Below, in pieces: positions 10,933-21,474 of a stretch of 64,000 bases of DNA (position 1 is its first letter; the number at the start of each line of letters is the position of its first letter). The notes under the pieces are model-generated. The model had not been told where the DNA came from. It was given only the letters and a program-made list of their open reading frames with translations, and ran no database searches. The stretch comes from Macrotis lagotis (taxonomy: Eukaryota > Chordata > Mammalia > Peramelemorphia > Peramelidae), in the NCBI RefSeq assembly GCF_037893015.1, contig NC_133663.1:216820080-216884079 (forward strand), given 5' to 3'. Position numbers and translations under genes: made by a program.

Positions 10933-11901
10933 TTCAGTTTTCCGTATTAAGTAATCTCCTGGTATAAGAGGAGTTTTGCTATCATAGTCCAATCTTCTGG
11001 GGCTAATATTTGTCTGGCTAATATTTCTATCGTAGTTAAAACATATGGACTAGTATTTGCCATTCATGCTGGTTGTTGAATTTAATTCATTAAATGTTTT
11101 AAAATTTAGGTAATCATAATCTCTCAAAACATTCCCTGGATTCTTTGGATCAGGTCTCTCCAATATGAGAAAGGAGAACAATAACTCTTTCATGTCCCAT
11201 ATGGAATCTCCTCTCCTTTATCTATTGTTTTTTGAGAAGCCATTTGAACAACATTCATATGCCTCTTATCTTTGTTAATGTTTTCTCCTTTCGACCATAA
11301 AGGAGCAGAAGGTGCTTCATTAAAGTTAGAAAGAGGTAGTGCTGGAGGTAAAGAACACCATTCTTCTTCCTCCTTTTCTTTTTTACTCTTACCGTCCTGC
11401 TGAATAGTTTGAACATCTATATCAACTTTTAATATACTCTGAGACAAGGGAACATCTCCAGGTGGAGTTTTACAGATTTTTAAAATATTCCAAGATGAAA
11501 AGACTCCTATCTGTAATGCCTCCTGACCTTCCTATTTATTGTTCCTTCATCTGCTTCCCCACAGTTTCCCATTTTTTTTTTTAGGTTTTTGCAAGGCAAA
11601 TGGGGTTAAGTGGCTTGCCCAAGGCCATACAGCTAGGTAATTATTAAGTGTCTGAAACCAGATTTGAACTCAAGTACTCCTGACTCCAGGGCAGGTGCTT
11701 TATCCACTCACTGCTCCACCTAGATGCCCCAGTTTCCCATTTTTCACTACTTAAACTCCTTCTTCTGGAAACCAAGGCATTTTTGTATATTCAGTAAATT
11801 ATTCCAATTGTTTTGTTATTGTTATTAACAAGTCTCTTTCTTTAACTATCTGCTTTAGTACTCAGATAGTGTCCTCTCTCCTTAGACTGTCCCTGTCCCA
11901 T
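10933..11901 (-). pseudogene. gag: ERV gag remnant (matrix and capsid), betaretrovirus-like
   Basis: The minus strand opens at 11,901 with MGQGQSK, a myristoylation-type matrix start of the betaretroviral kind. Another conserved-looking matrix motif, PWFPEEG, is at 11,757-11,777. An 85-codon piece at 11,190-11,447 is charged and proline-rich and fits the spacer between matrix and capsid. Capsid-like reading follows at about 10,940-11,070: SPYVLTTIEILA then LAPEDWTMIAKLLL, the L-P-x-DW pattern of retroviral capsid N-domains. The region is broken by stops, frameshifts and the SINE at 11,576-11,729. Sequence coding for the rest of capsid, nucleocapsid and pol is absent. Confidence 0.72.
11576..11729 (-). 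mobile_element. WSINE1-type SINE in ERV gag, antisense
   Basis: The plus strand shows T-run, TTTTTGCAAGGCAAATGGGG, TTAAGTGGCTTGCCCAAGGC, AGCTAGGTAATTATTAAGTG, TTTGAACTCAAGTACTCC, ending CTCCACCTAGATGCCC. Target duplications CAGTTTCCCATTTT flank it at 11,562-11,575 and 11,730-11,744. It landed after the provirus. Confidence 0.92.
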
Positions 11902-12033
11902 ATTAATACTCTCTGTTTTGAATCTTGTGAAAAAATTAAAAAAAACACATACCCCCAATACTTGCTGTCTTATAGCATGCTCTGCAGGATGTACAGACAC
12001 TCTTTCCTTTCAAGACTAATTCCCCTCAGGTTC

Positions 12034-12051
12034 CCTCCTTTTTGGCTATCA
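12034..12051 (-). promoter_or_regulatory. Possible decayed ERV primer-binding site
   Basis: Two bases inside the 5' LTR end, the minus strand reads TGATAGCCAAAAAGGAGG. About half of its 18 positions agree with a lysine-tRNA type primer-binding site, and position and spacing are right. The match is weak, so the tRNA assignment is tentative. Confidence 0.35.
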
Positions 12052-12053
12052 GT

Positions 12054-12449
12054 TATTGCCTGCCATAGCTCTCTTGTTGGTCTGGCATTTAATATTGAGA
12101 GCCAGGTTGATAAGAAATGTCCCACGAACATCTAGATGCCAAGAAAACACCAACACCTAAGGTTGTGAAACAATGTCTCTTAACTTTGTTCTTGAATACT
12201 CAGACTTTTATAACAAAACTTATCTGAGACATGATAGGTCAGAGGAAACCCTGCTGCATAACTTCCCTGGTATTTATCCCTCAATGTCTGTAAACTTCCT
12301 TATCAGAAGCTTGCCAAACACCTCTAGTGACACAGATATTTTAAGTCAGTGTTTACTGGTGAGCCAACAAATACATTTAATGAGGAAGCATACATGCATA
12401 TCTCTGGTGACAAAGAGTGTAAATCACTCTTAGGAGCTGTCCCTTAACA
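12054..12449 (-). repeat. ERV 5' LTR
   Basis: It is the direct copy of the LTR at 8283-8700. On the minus strand it starts TGTTAAGGGACAGCTCC and keeps the TATAAAA box (plus 12,206-12,212). The AATAAA of the other LTR is changed here (TTTGTT on plus). It is followed by the six-base target duplication ATAAGT and the second half of the MAR1 SINE. Confidence 0.83.
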
Positions 12450-12535
12450 ATAAGTGACTGGTACAAGATTTGAACTCAGTTCTTCTGAACCTAGTCTCAA
12501 TACTGTATCCAATAAATCACCATGTTGCCTACAGA
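12450..12535 (-). mobile_element. MAR1-type SINE, right half, split by the ERV
   Basis: It continues the antisense SINE from 8282: GTGACTGGTACAAGATTTGAACTCAG (tRNA B-box region), then CTAGTCTCAATACTGTATCC and CACCATGTTGCCT, the decayed head. It begins with ATAAGT, the right target duplication of the provirus. Confidence 0.8.
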
Positions 12536-14784
12536 AATAACATTTTTGGTCATTATGTCCAATTTATATTTTAAAGAAAATTCCATCTACAACACGCCCA
12601 ATACAAAGTCATTTTTGCTGTTTGTTTGTTTTGCAAAAATTAAACTAAGAACCAAGGAGACTTCACAAGATGTAAATATGTTTATGTAACTGGCATGTAC
12701 CCCTTAGGTATTGTTGTAAAGTCTCCTTCTCAATGCATAAAAATACAATATATAGGATTACAAAAATAACCAAATTATGTTGAAATAATTTATCAAAATC
12801 TTTTTTAAAAAGTTTTTGGGATTCTAAGTTAAGAACACAGCTAAAATCAAACAAAAGAAACCTTAAAAGAAGTTTTTTTTTTCAGATTTTATACTTAGCA
12901 GGATTTTTTCAGATTTTCTAATTTCCTATTATCTTCATCCCACCAGAAAAACTGAACCTAAGTCTCTATAAAATTATTCACATATCTGAGCTATTTCAGT
13001 GTTAATATTAAATTGGAAATAAACATTACAGGAACCTTACTGATGAGCAATGATAATTGCTATTGTTAAACAAACCTTATCTACAAAACCAGAGAGATAT
13101 GGATTTAAGGTCATCATCAGCCTCCTGGGATAAAGGCTATGTTGCAATCCATTCCTTGATCTGATTAATTCCCTTTCCATAGGTTGTAATTCATATTTAG
13201 TCTAAAATCCTTAATGGAATTTTAATAATTGTTTCCAAATCAGGACAATATTTTCCATTAACGTCCACCAAATAGATTATAAATAAAATGTAGCTGTTGT
13301 TACTCTCAGAACTATCATTACACAGAAAACTCTGTTCTTTTTATTGCTTGTCTTTTCAGTTTTTCCCTTTCACCAGATGTTTTCTCCTTCCTTAGGTCAG
13401 CTCCTTAATTCTTGCCATATAGCCATAAGCTGTAAGCCTCAAAGAGAAAGACTTTATCACTTGTTATTTAGATGCTTTTCCAGGTAAACTATTCCTTGCA
13501 GCCAATCAATTTGTCAGATCATAGTCTTATCTTTTCTGAGAGTCCCTCTGAACTAAAGCTGACAGGGTTAAACAAGGGTCACCTGTTTTGTAAATCAAAG
13601 ACAGAGGCAACTAAAAGGACTATAGAGAAAAAGGTTAGGGATTAGCACACATGGAATTATCTGTTAGTTGACATTGATAAATAGCATATTTGTAAGAGTC
13701 TGCTTCTATGATTTTTCTCTGCCTGCTACACTCTAAAACCATCCCCACTTCCCTTATGACATTCATATTAATTAGAAAAGTTCCACCTGAAAAAGGGCTT
13801 ATAAGCAATTTAATTAGGAAGCTGTAAGTCAGAAATTTGAATCTTGATGGTATTCAATAGACATAAGTAACAAAGATTAAGGGCTATCAGTCTTTGCTTA
13901 CAGCAAAGCTATCAAAATTGATTGACCTTAATTAGTTAAGGAGAACTGAAGAATATAAACCAGGAAATGGTGACAGTATACTTTTTTAATGATCTAAGTT
14001 CTACAAAGCTATGAAAATGTAGAAGGAATTTTTGTGTATGTGTGTGTGTGTTAAGAAGGTGAGGGGAAATGTAGTGAGCTTTTTCAAATTATTTACATTT
14101 ATTGCAATTAATTTATATTAAACATATAAATTGTTCAAGATTTTTAAATCTCCAACTCATAATTCCACATCTATATTTACCTTAATTTATATGTGACTAT
14201 TTAGATAGATAGTCTTAGATGATGTTTATAAAATCAAACTGGAGTTACAAACTGGTGAACTGAAGAATTAGCAGATCAATTCTAAGAATGTAGTATTTTC
14301 ACCAATATGTTTGAGATATAAAAGTTAATTTAGGTTAAAAAGTAAACAAAAACTTTTTACTGTCTTCAAAGTTCAATCACCCATAAACTAGAGCAACAAT
14401 GAATAGAATTAGTGTTTTCATGAGTTCTGTAATGACTATATTATATGCTAGAACTTCTTTTCTTTACAGGGGACAAGGACAAGGGAGTTACACAACACAC
14501 AACCAATTAGAAGAATTTCTGAGGCTTGGAGTTACTTGAAATATTAATAATCCTTTGCAAAATGGCAGCAGAGGCTGAACCAGCCTTGAACAGTTAAGGC
14601 AGCCTTGAGCAGAAGCTTGGGACTGGATTATCCAAAAACCTTACTATCTGACTTTTTCCTTAAATGCATCTCCCTTCCACCCCAAAATTATTTAGAAATT
14701 ATATTATCTCTTCCTTTTTCACTCCCATTTAAGCAAATGAGAAATATTTCTCCTTTTTATTATCTTCTTTCCCCTTATAATTTA
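12536..14784. other. Stretch without recognised gene or repeat
   Basis: About 2.2 kb of AT-rich sequence. It contains a short (TG)n at about 14,034-14,050. Open frames of 61-63 codons here (12,663-12,854; 14,605-14,790) show no recognisable domain. I can name nothing else in it. Confidence 0.5.
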
Positions 14785-14930
14785 TTTTAGGTTGTTGTAA
14801 GGCAATGGGGTTAAGTGGATTGCGCAAGGCCACACAGCTAGGTAATTATTAAGTGTCTGAGATTGGATTTGAACTCAGGTACTCCTGACCCCAGGGCTAG
14901 TGCTCTAACCACTCCACCACATAGCCACCC
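14785..14930 (-). mobile_element. WSINE1-type SINE, antisense
   Basis: The plus strand reads TTTTAGGTTGTTGTAAGGCAATGGGG, then GCCACACAGCTAGGTAATTATT, TTTGAACTCAGGTACTCC and ends CCACCACATAGCCACCC. It has the same order as the other antisense copies; flanking duplication is not clear. Confidence 0.9.
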
Positions 14931-15299
14931 TGGGCCACCTTGCCACCTCTCAGACAGTAAGTATATTTAATTGGACTGTTTCATTTCAGGTACCCTTATA
15001 GACCTGGGTGTCCTTTGTTAACAGAAGTGTTATTTAATTCAAATCTTGCATTATAGTTTTACATGTTGCCTTAAAGAACCAAAAAGAACTGTAGGACTCA
15101 ATTGTAATAATGGTACTAATACTTTTCAATGGAAGAGATCAATTTCTAAACCCATAACCATCAAATTTGAATAAACTGCAGATTTCACTGAAGTAAAAGA
15201 TGAAGACTTCCTAACAGTGTCCAAAGTACATACCATAAATATTTAACAAATTTTTATTGGATTGATTTTGAGTTACTGAACATTGGGAGAGAGAAAAAT

Positions 15300-15505
15300 A
15301 AAACTAAAATCTGATTCTAGATCTGTCAGTGCATAGAGTAATAGTTTGGGAAACAGGAAAATCAGAGTTCAAATTTGCTAGTGAAGTCATTTAACTTCTG
15401 TAGGTCTCAGTTTTCTTATCTATAAAAAGAGAGGTAATAATAACTTATCTTGCAGTACTGCTGTAAAGACAAAATGAGATAATATTTGTAAAGTGCTTTA
15501 AAAAG
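15300..15505 (+). mobile_element. MIR-type SINE
   Basis: It follows the MIR order: CAGAGTTCAAATTTGCTAG, AAGTCATTTAACTTCTGTAG, TCTCAGTTTTCTTATCTATAAAA, AATAATAACTTATCTTGCAG, then ATGAGATAATATTTGTAAAG and GTGCTTTAAAA. The tail block after the core separates it from WSINE1 and MAR1. It is ancient and diverged. Confidence 0.72.
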
Positions 15506-16990
15506 GGTTTTTGATAGTACTTTAACTTTTTTGAAATATATATATATATGTACTTTTCAACATTAATTTTTGTAAGATTTTTACTTCCAAATTTTTCTTT
15601 CAATATTCCTGTACCCCTCCCCAAGACAGCGAGCAATCTAGTAAGGGTTATACATGTGCAGTCATGTTAAATATATTTCCACATTTGTAATATTATGAAA
15701 GAAGAATTAGAAGAATGGGAAATAATAGGAGAAAGGGGAAAAAAGTCAAAAATAGTGTGCTTTGATCTTCATTCTGATTTCATAGTCCTTTCTTGGGATT
15801 TGGTTAGCATTTTCCTGAGTCTTTTGGAAATGTCTTGCATCATTGTATTGTCGAGAAGAGTTAAATCTATCAAATGTCATCATCACAGGAAACACTTTTA
15901 TTTTTCTCTACCAATGCAGAACAACCTAACCAAATTCAGTAAGATCATATGTATATTGTTTGCTGGTTCAGTTCAATTCACTGATCATTGGTTATAAATC
16001 ATTGGTCTAAATCATTGGTCTAAATCATTGGTAATAATAAATCTTTTCTGAAATCTCATAATTCCTTATAAAATAATAATATCCCAAAATTCAGCCATTC
16101 CTCAACACCACAATATCTAATTCTTTGCCATCACAAAAAAAACCTGCAATGAATATTCTTGTACATTCAGGTCTTTCCCTTTTTTTGTGATCTCTTTGGG
16201 ATACAGATCTAATATTGCTAGATAAAAGGTTATGCTCAATTTCATTGCTTTCCTGGTTCTGCTCCTTTCATTCAGTATCACTTTATGTAAGTCTTTTCAG
16301 GCTATTCTGAAATCTGAATGCTCATTATTTTTTGGTAAAATATTATTCCATTAATGTTCAAATACCACAACTTGTTCAGTCATTGCCAAACTAATAGACA
16401 TACCCTCAAGTTCCAATTCTTTGCTATCACAAAAAACAAAAACAGAAACTTCTATAAATGTTTTTGTACCTTTGAGTTCTTTTCCATTTAAAAAAAATCT
16501 TGTTGGAATACAAGCCTAGTAATATTCAATCCAAACTCAAGCACAAGTTCTGTGACCTTGGGCAAGTCACCTAACCTCATTGTCTCACAAAAAAAAAAAC
16601 AGAGAAAAAAAAGGTATGCAAAGTTTTATATCCATTTAAGAATAGTTGCTAATTGCTCTACAGAATAGCTGGGTGAGTTCAGAATGTCACAAAGAGTACA
16701 GTAATATTCTCTTCTGTTCCAAAATTATTCATTTTCCTTTTCTATTATATTAACCAATCTGATAGGCATGATGTTATTTCACAGTTGTTTTAATTTGCTT
16801 TACTGCTTGTTTATATGTTTTGATCATCTTTCAAAAAGGGATTGACTTCTATTGTTGTAGACTTGATTCAGTTTTCTATATATTTTAGAAATAAGGCCTC
16901 AAACAGAAACACTGACTATATAAACTTTTTTCTGCTTTCCTTCTAATCTTGGTTTCCTTGGTTTGGTTTATAAAACATGTTTTACAAATG
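15506..16990 (-). mobile_element. L1 3' end, antisense, with internal repeat
   Basis: The plus strand carries the reverse of a marsupial L1 tail: CTCCCCAAGACAGCGAGCAATC, CATCATTGTATTGTCGAGAAG, TCATTCAGTATCACTTTATG, TTCCAATTCTTTGC, TGATCTCTTTGGGATACAGA, ACCAATCTGATAGGCATGAT and TTTTAGAAATAAGGCCTC. The segment equivalent to 15,955-16,230 appears a second time at 16,245-16,530, so either the element is partly duplicated or two L1 tails lie in tandem. A short SINE remnant (about 16,531-16,600) sits inside. No open frame survives. Confidence 0.8.
16531..16600 (+). mobile_element. SINE remnant inside L1
   Basis: CTGTGACCTTGGGCAAGTCACCTAACCTCATTGTCTCAC followed by an A tract matches the 3' core of tRNA-derived SINEs; the head is missing or too decayed to place. 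Confidence 0.55.
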
Positions 16991-17154
16991 TTAAAACAAT
17001 ATATAATATATAAATACTAACTATTCTTAGTAATGTTGCTGCAACAATGAGACTTTTTTCCTGTATAGAAGATTCATACATTTAACAAATATGGTCAAAT
17101 GACTTCAGGAAAATCTTTACTGAAAATCTCTACAGTTTAAGACAGTTATTTAAT

Positions 17155-17290
17155 ACTTCACAGTATCATAGACTTTCAGAATTTTAATTGGTTTTAGAAA
17201 TTATTTGGTCTAACTCTTACTCCACAAAAGATGATTCATTTTATAGACTATATAGTTCCTCTGAAACTTTTTTGAGAGAGAATTAATTTC
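17155..17290. repeat. Worn L3/MIR-class fragment
   Basis: The segment CAGTATCATAGACTTTCAG, TTATTTGGTCTAACTC, GATTCATTTTATAGAC resembles the 'patient' core shared by old mammalian L3 and MIR relatives (compare 48,680). It is too decayed to assign a family. Confidence 0.3.
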
Positions 17291-17436
17291 TAAAGTGCTT
17301 CTATAATTCAAGGATATATAATTACAGGGAGTATATTTCCCTTCATTAGTGTAGATCATAACCCATTGCTATTAGGGAGCATTTGAGATTTATTGTGGAC
17401 AACCCATTAAATAAACAAATAAATATATGTATACAT

Positions 17437-17463
17437 ATATATTTAATACGTGTATATATATAC

Positions 17464-17510
<47 letters not shown>

Positions 17511-17513
17511 CAC
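17437..17513. repeat. (TA)n-rich microsatellite
   Basis: Near-uninterrupted TA dinucleotides with a few TG and AC changes. The open frame that runs through it (17,383-17,565) is a by-product of the repeat and not a gene. Confidence 0.95.
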
Positions 17514-17799
17514 TTCAGAGAGGCTTATGATGAGCCTTGGTGAACCCAGTTTAGTAAGCCTTTAGACAATAGACTTGGAGTTGATCATCACTGGGCCAAC
17601 CTTTCACTTCTTTCTAGAACCTTTCAGAGCTTATACTCACTGGTAGAGCTTTCAAGAATCTGGGGTCATTAGCAGTCCATAATAAGACATAAAGTAAAAT
17701 GGAAGCAAGGAAGAAATAAAGGAAGGAATGAATAAAAGCCACAAATACACACATATATCTCACCTCTTCAGTTCAACTTCCATTTACACACTCTCCAAT

Positions 17800-17955
17800 A
17801 TTATTTTTTTCCACTTGAGAGAAGTGAGGCAGTCAGAAGCTACCTGAATTTCCCATAGTTACATAGCTATTAAATGTCTGGTTCAGATTTTAACTAGGAT
17901 TCTTGACTCCAGGTCCAAAATTCTATCATTTCACATAACCTCTAAATCTATAATT
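17800..17955 (-). mobile_element. MIR-type SINE fragment, antisense
   Basis: The plus strand shows GAGAGAAGTGAGGCAGTCAGAAG, TTCCCATAGTTACATAGCTATTAAATG, and GATTCTTGACTCCAGGTCCAAAATTC, the reverse order of a MIR core and head. Strongly diverged. Confidence 0.5.
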
Positions 17956-18645
17956 CTACAACACTATGGCATTTTAAGTGAGTAGTCACATATTTTCCCT
18001 GTTTTGTCTTCATTTATTCCAGTTCTTCTACAGGAATGCCTAAAGATATAGTTACTGGGACCACTGAGATCAATTAGAGAGTATGGTTAGAAATTCTATT
18101 GTCTCTCTTTCCATGAAATGTAACAAAATGGTTACCTAGAATAGTGATTGATCAACAGTGAACTCAGTACAAATTTTCCTTTTATATTCTATTAATATAT
18201 TTGGGAAATAACATATTCAAACTCATTTTATATATTATTAGAGAGTTTATATGTAATAAAGACCTGCTCACTTGTGATATAAATTATAAATGGTGAGGTT
18301 TCTTGATATGACAGTTGAGTAAATACTTGCTAATATACCTAATGAGATAACCTGAAAATATTATGAGAAGTAATCAGCAAGCAAATAATTTTACTCAAAG
18401 AATATTACTTTCTAATGATTCCTCAAATGAATAAGGAAGGGTTACATAGAAAAAATACATAGAATGTGACATACAAAAAATAAATTTCATAGAAAAAAAG
18501 AATAAGCAGTATACATCTATCAGCTAGAGCACTACAAGAAGAAGTTTTAGGAATAAAAGTAATATGAATATTTTCCTAAGAATTAATATTGAATAAACTT
18601 TAATTTGACAATTCTCAGGTTTTAAAATAGAGGCATATACTATTT

Positions 18646-18797
18646 CTTTTAGTTATTTTTTGCAAGTTAAATGGGGTTAAGTGGCTTGCCCAAGGCCACA
18701 CAGTAAGGTAATTATTAAGTGTCTGATGCCAGATTTGAACTCAGGTACTCCTGACTCTAGGGCTGATGCTCTATCCACTGCGCCACCTAGCCACCCT
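18646..18797 (-). mobile_element. WSINE1-type SINE, antisense
   Basis: The plus strand runs from TTTTTTGCAAGTTAAATGGGG through GCCCAAGGCCACACAG, TAATTATTAAGTGTCTGATG and TTTGAACTCAGGTACTCC to CACTGCGCCACCTAGCCACC. The 16-base target duplications GAGGCATATACTATTT (18,630-18,645) and GAGGCATATATTATTT (18,798-18,813) differ at one base. Confidence 0.93.
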
Positions 18798-18813
18798 GAG
18801 GCATATATTATTT

Positions 18814-19729
18814 ATTGAAGTACCCAAAGAAATTAAGCATACAGCGGTACAGCAAACAACAATGGCAACAACCACGACATAAATTCTTTTAGAAAGAGGA
18901 TACATAGAAAAAGTAGTCTACATCCTTAAAGACAGTGAACATCAATGGCACCTGTCTGTGTCTTATTTTTTTATCTATTGACATTTAGCAATTAGTTCTT
19001 CAACTCTCCAAGGAAAATATGGGGAAACTTCCTAGGCAAATATCAGATTTCTTAGGAAAATTATAAACCAAAAACACATACTATAATACCTTTGGTGTTA
19101 GAGAATATTAATGATAAACAACTCTCTTCTCGCCCAAATTTCTAATTTATACTAATGACAGCCTCTCCTCTCAGTATTCTGGGTACAAGGGCAAATGACC
19201 TGACTTGTCCTCTTCCCTTGTTTATTTTTAAACTTGAAAGACATTTAAAGTGGCTCGAGAGAATCTAAAAGTAAATATGACCTTCAAATGTCTCTCATGT
19301 ATATATTTTTGTATTTATGTTCATGAAATTTTTTTCTTTCACATCTTCAATTCAAATGCATATAATCGCACAAATTCCAGTAACTCATATAGGTTTTTGA
19401 TTAGCTTGGGATTGTGCAAATCTGTAGTTCTGCATTTTAACAATCTTTTCCAGCATTACATCAGCTGATAATGTCTTTAAAAATTTTTGGACAGTGTTTT
19501 AAAAGATGTTAACAAGTACCTTAACTGAAACATGAACTAATTGAATCTGTGACATAACCCATTTTTAGTAAAATATATGCTCATTATTCCCTTGCTTAAT
19601 AAACTTTAGAAGATTTATTTTATACTGTTGTTCATATGCAACATAATTTTCCTCTCCATACTTTTGAATAAACTCTGTCTTAAACTTTGAATGTAGCTTA
19701 AACCTTGAATTATTAATGCTGCTTCTTAG
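18814..19729. other. Stretch without recognised gene
   Basis: AT-rich, no recognisable repeat. A 72-codon frame at 19,250-19,468 has no identifiable domain or supporting context; I do not call it a gene. Confidence 0.5.
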
Positions 19730-19742
19730 AAATGCTACTTTT

Positions 19743-19891
19743 AGGGGTGGCTAGGTGGCACAGTGGATAGAGCACTGACCTTGGAGTCAGGAGTACCTGA
19801 GTTTAAATCCGGCCTCAGACACTTAATAATTACCTAGCCATGTGTTCTTAGGCAAGCCACTTAACCCCATTGCCTTGAAAAATTAAAAAAA
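19743..19891 (+). mobile_element. WSINE1-type SINE
   Basis: It starts AGGGGTGGCTAGGTGGCAC, then GGAGTCAGGAGTACCTGAG, TTTAAATCCGGCCTCAGACAC, GGCAAGCCACTTAACCCCAT and an A-rich tail. Flanking target duplications AAATGCTACTTTT are at 19,730-19,742 and 19,892-19,904. Confidence 0.93.
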
Positions 19892-20189
19892 AAATGCTAC
19901 TTTTTATGTGTCAATTTTTTGGCCCCCTTTCTGAAGGTCAAGAGTATTACATTTTACCCCATCTCCAGTCTTTTCTAGTATCCTCAAGGGAGTATGAGAG
20001 TGTCTAGTCTCTCTGCCATGAGATCAAGTCTCAAACAATGATGTTTTTCTCAATTTTAAGGGTCTTAACCTCTAGTTGTGCTTAATTACTTAACTGTCAG
20101 ATATGTTTTTACAAATAAATATTTATTTGATTTATTTTTGGCACTAAATTAGGAAATTAATTTCTTTTTTCCTTTTTATTTATTATTAA

Positions 20190-21430
20190 TTAATTAAATG
20201 ATTATTTTTTTCATCCATTTACAAAATTTCCTTCCATCCTCCCTTCCCAACCCCTCTCCCTAAGGGGACGAACAGTCTGGCTAACATTGTACATATATAT
20301 TTTTGATAAACATGTTTACAGATTAGTCATTTTCAGTATCAGGAATTAAGAATAAGGGAAAGAAATATATGACATAATTTCATAAAATATTCATCAGATC
20401 CTGAAGGGTTTTTTGTTTGTTTGGTTTTTCTTCCTTGGGATGGGAATATCATTGGTCTTAGCCAATCTAATATAGTTGTCTTAGCTCTCGGAACTGTGGA
20501 GAGGAGCTGCTTCTATCAAGGTTGATCATCACATAATGTTGTTAATGTGCTCATTGTTCTCTTGGTTCTCCTCCCTTTGCTCAGCATCAGATCCTGTAAC
20601 TCATTCCATGCTTCTCTAGAGTTTTTATAGTTTCTCATAGAACAACAATATTCCATAGTACTCATGTACCATAACTTGCTTAGCCATTCCCCATTTGATA
20701 GGCATCCCCTCAATTTCCAGTTCTTTGCTACTACAAGAAGAACTGCTATGAATATTTTGGAACATGTTGGGATTTTCACATTTTTTATAATTTCTTCTGA
20801 ATATAAACCTAGAATTGAAATTTCGGGGTCAAAGGTATGAATTTTTTTTTTTTTTGCTCTTTGGGCATAGTTCCATATTGCTCTCCAGAATGTTTGGATA
20901 CATTCACAACAACACCAGCAATGAATAAATGTCCCATTCCTCTCCTATATTGATCATTTTCCCTTTATTTCATTTTGACCAATCTAATTAGTGTGAGACA
21001 ATAATTCATTGTTGTTTTAATTTGCATTTCTTTAATCAATAATGATTTGGAGCATTTTTCACATGAATAAATATAGCTTTAATTTCTTCATTTGAAAACT
21101 GTCTATTCATATCCTTTGACATTCATAAATATGGGGATGAATTTATAAGTAACCTTATAAATTTGATGCAATTCTATGTATATTTTAGAAATTAGACCTT
21201 TATCAAAATTCTTAGCTGTGGAGATGTTTTCCCAGAATTCTGCTGGGAAATTTTGACAGCATTGATTTTATTTGCATAATTTTTTTAAATTTAATATGAG
21301 CAAAATAATTCATTTTGCATTTTATACTCTACTCTAATACTTGTTTGGTCATAAATTTATCCCCTTTCCATAGATCTGATAGCTAGAGTATTTCTTGGTT
21401 TATTAAGGAATATTCATTTTGAAGATATAA
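20190..21430 (-). mobile_element. L1 3' end, antisense
   Basis: The minus frame 20,516-20,779 encodes the ORF2 C-terminus of a marsupial L1 (NGEWLSKLWYMSTMEYCCSM, then SREAWNELQDLM). Plus-strand landmarks continue upstream of it in ORF2: CCATATTGCTCTCCAGAATG, TTAATTTGCATTTCTTTAAT, TTTAGAAATTAGACCTTTATC and CCCCTTTCCATAGATCTGATAG at the 5' break. The 3' UTR lies at 20,190-20,515, with the T-rich tail region near 20,190. It is 5' truncated and inactive. Confidence 0.87.
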
Positions 21431-21453
21431 TATGAAAAAGATACATATATATG

Positions 21454-21474
21454 TATAGATAGATAGATAGATAT
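21454..21474. repeat. (GATA)n microsatellite
   Basis: Four to five ATAG units (TAGATAGATAGATAGATA), directly beyond the truncated end of the L1. Confidence 0.8.

Larger units (their letters stand above)
8283..12449 (-). mobile_element. Endogenous retrovirus, betaretrovirus-like, pol missing
   Basis: Two direct LTRs (8283-8700 and 12,054-12,449) enclose about 3.35 kb read on the minus strand. The order on that strand is 5' LTR, worn primer-binding site, gag matrix and capsid remnants, an L1 internal fragment in opposite orientation, env surface and transmembrane remnants, polypurine tract, 3' LTR. No protease, reverse-transcriptase or integrase sequence is recognisable. The two LTRs differ by about 20 bases over the 185 I aligned by eye, so the insertion is old. 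Gag and env are full of stops. The provirus is defective and sits inside a MAR1 SINE, with a flanking 6-base duplication. Class assignment rests on gag and env resemblance. Confidence 0.85.

Noticed and set aside
13320-13780. Possible exon because of slightly higher GC and mixed codon use
   Set aside because: No long open frame, no recognisable protein and no convincing splice-site pair around a coding stretch.
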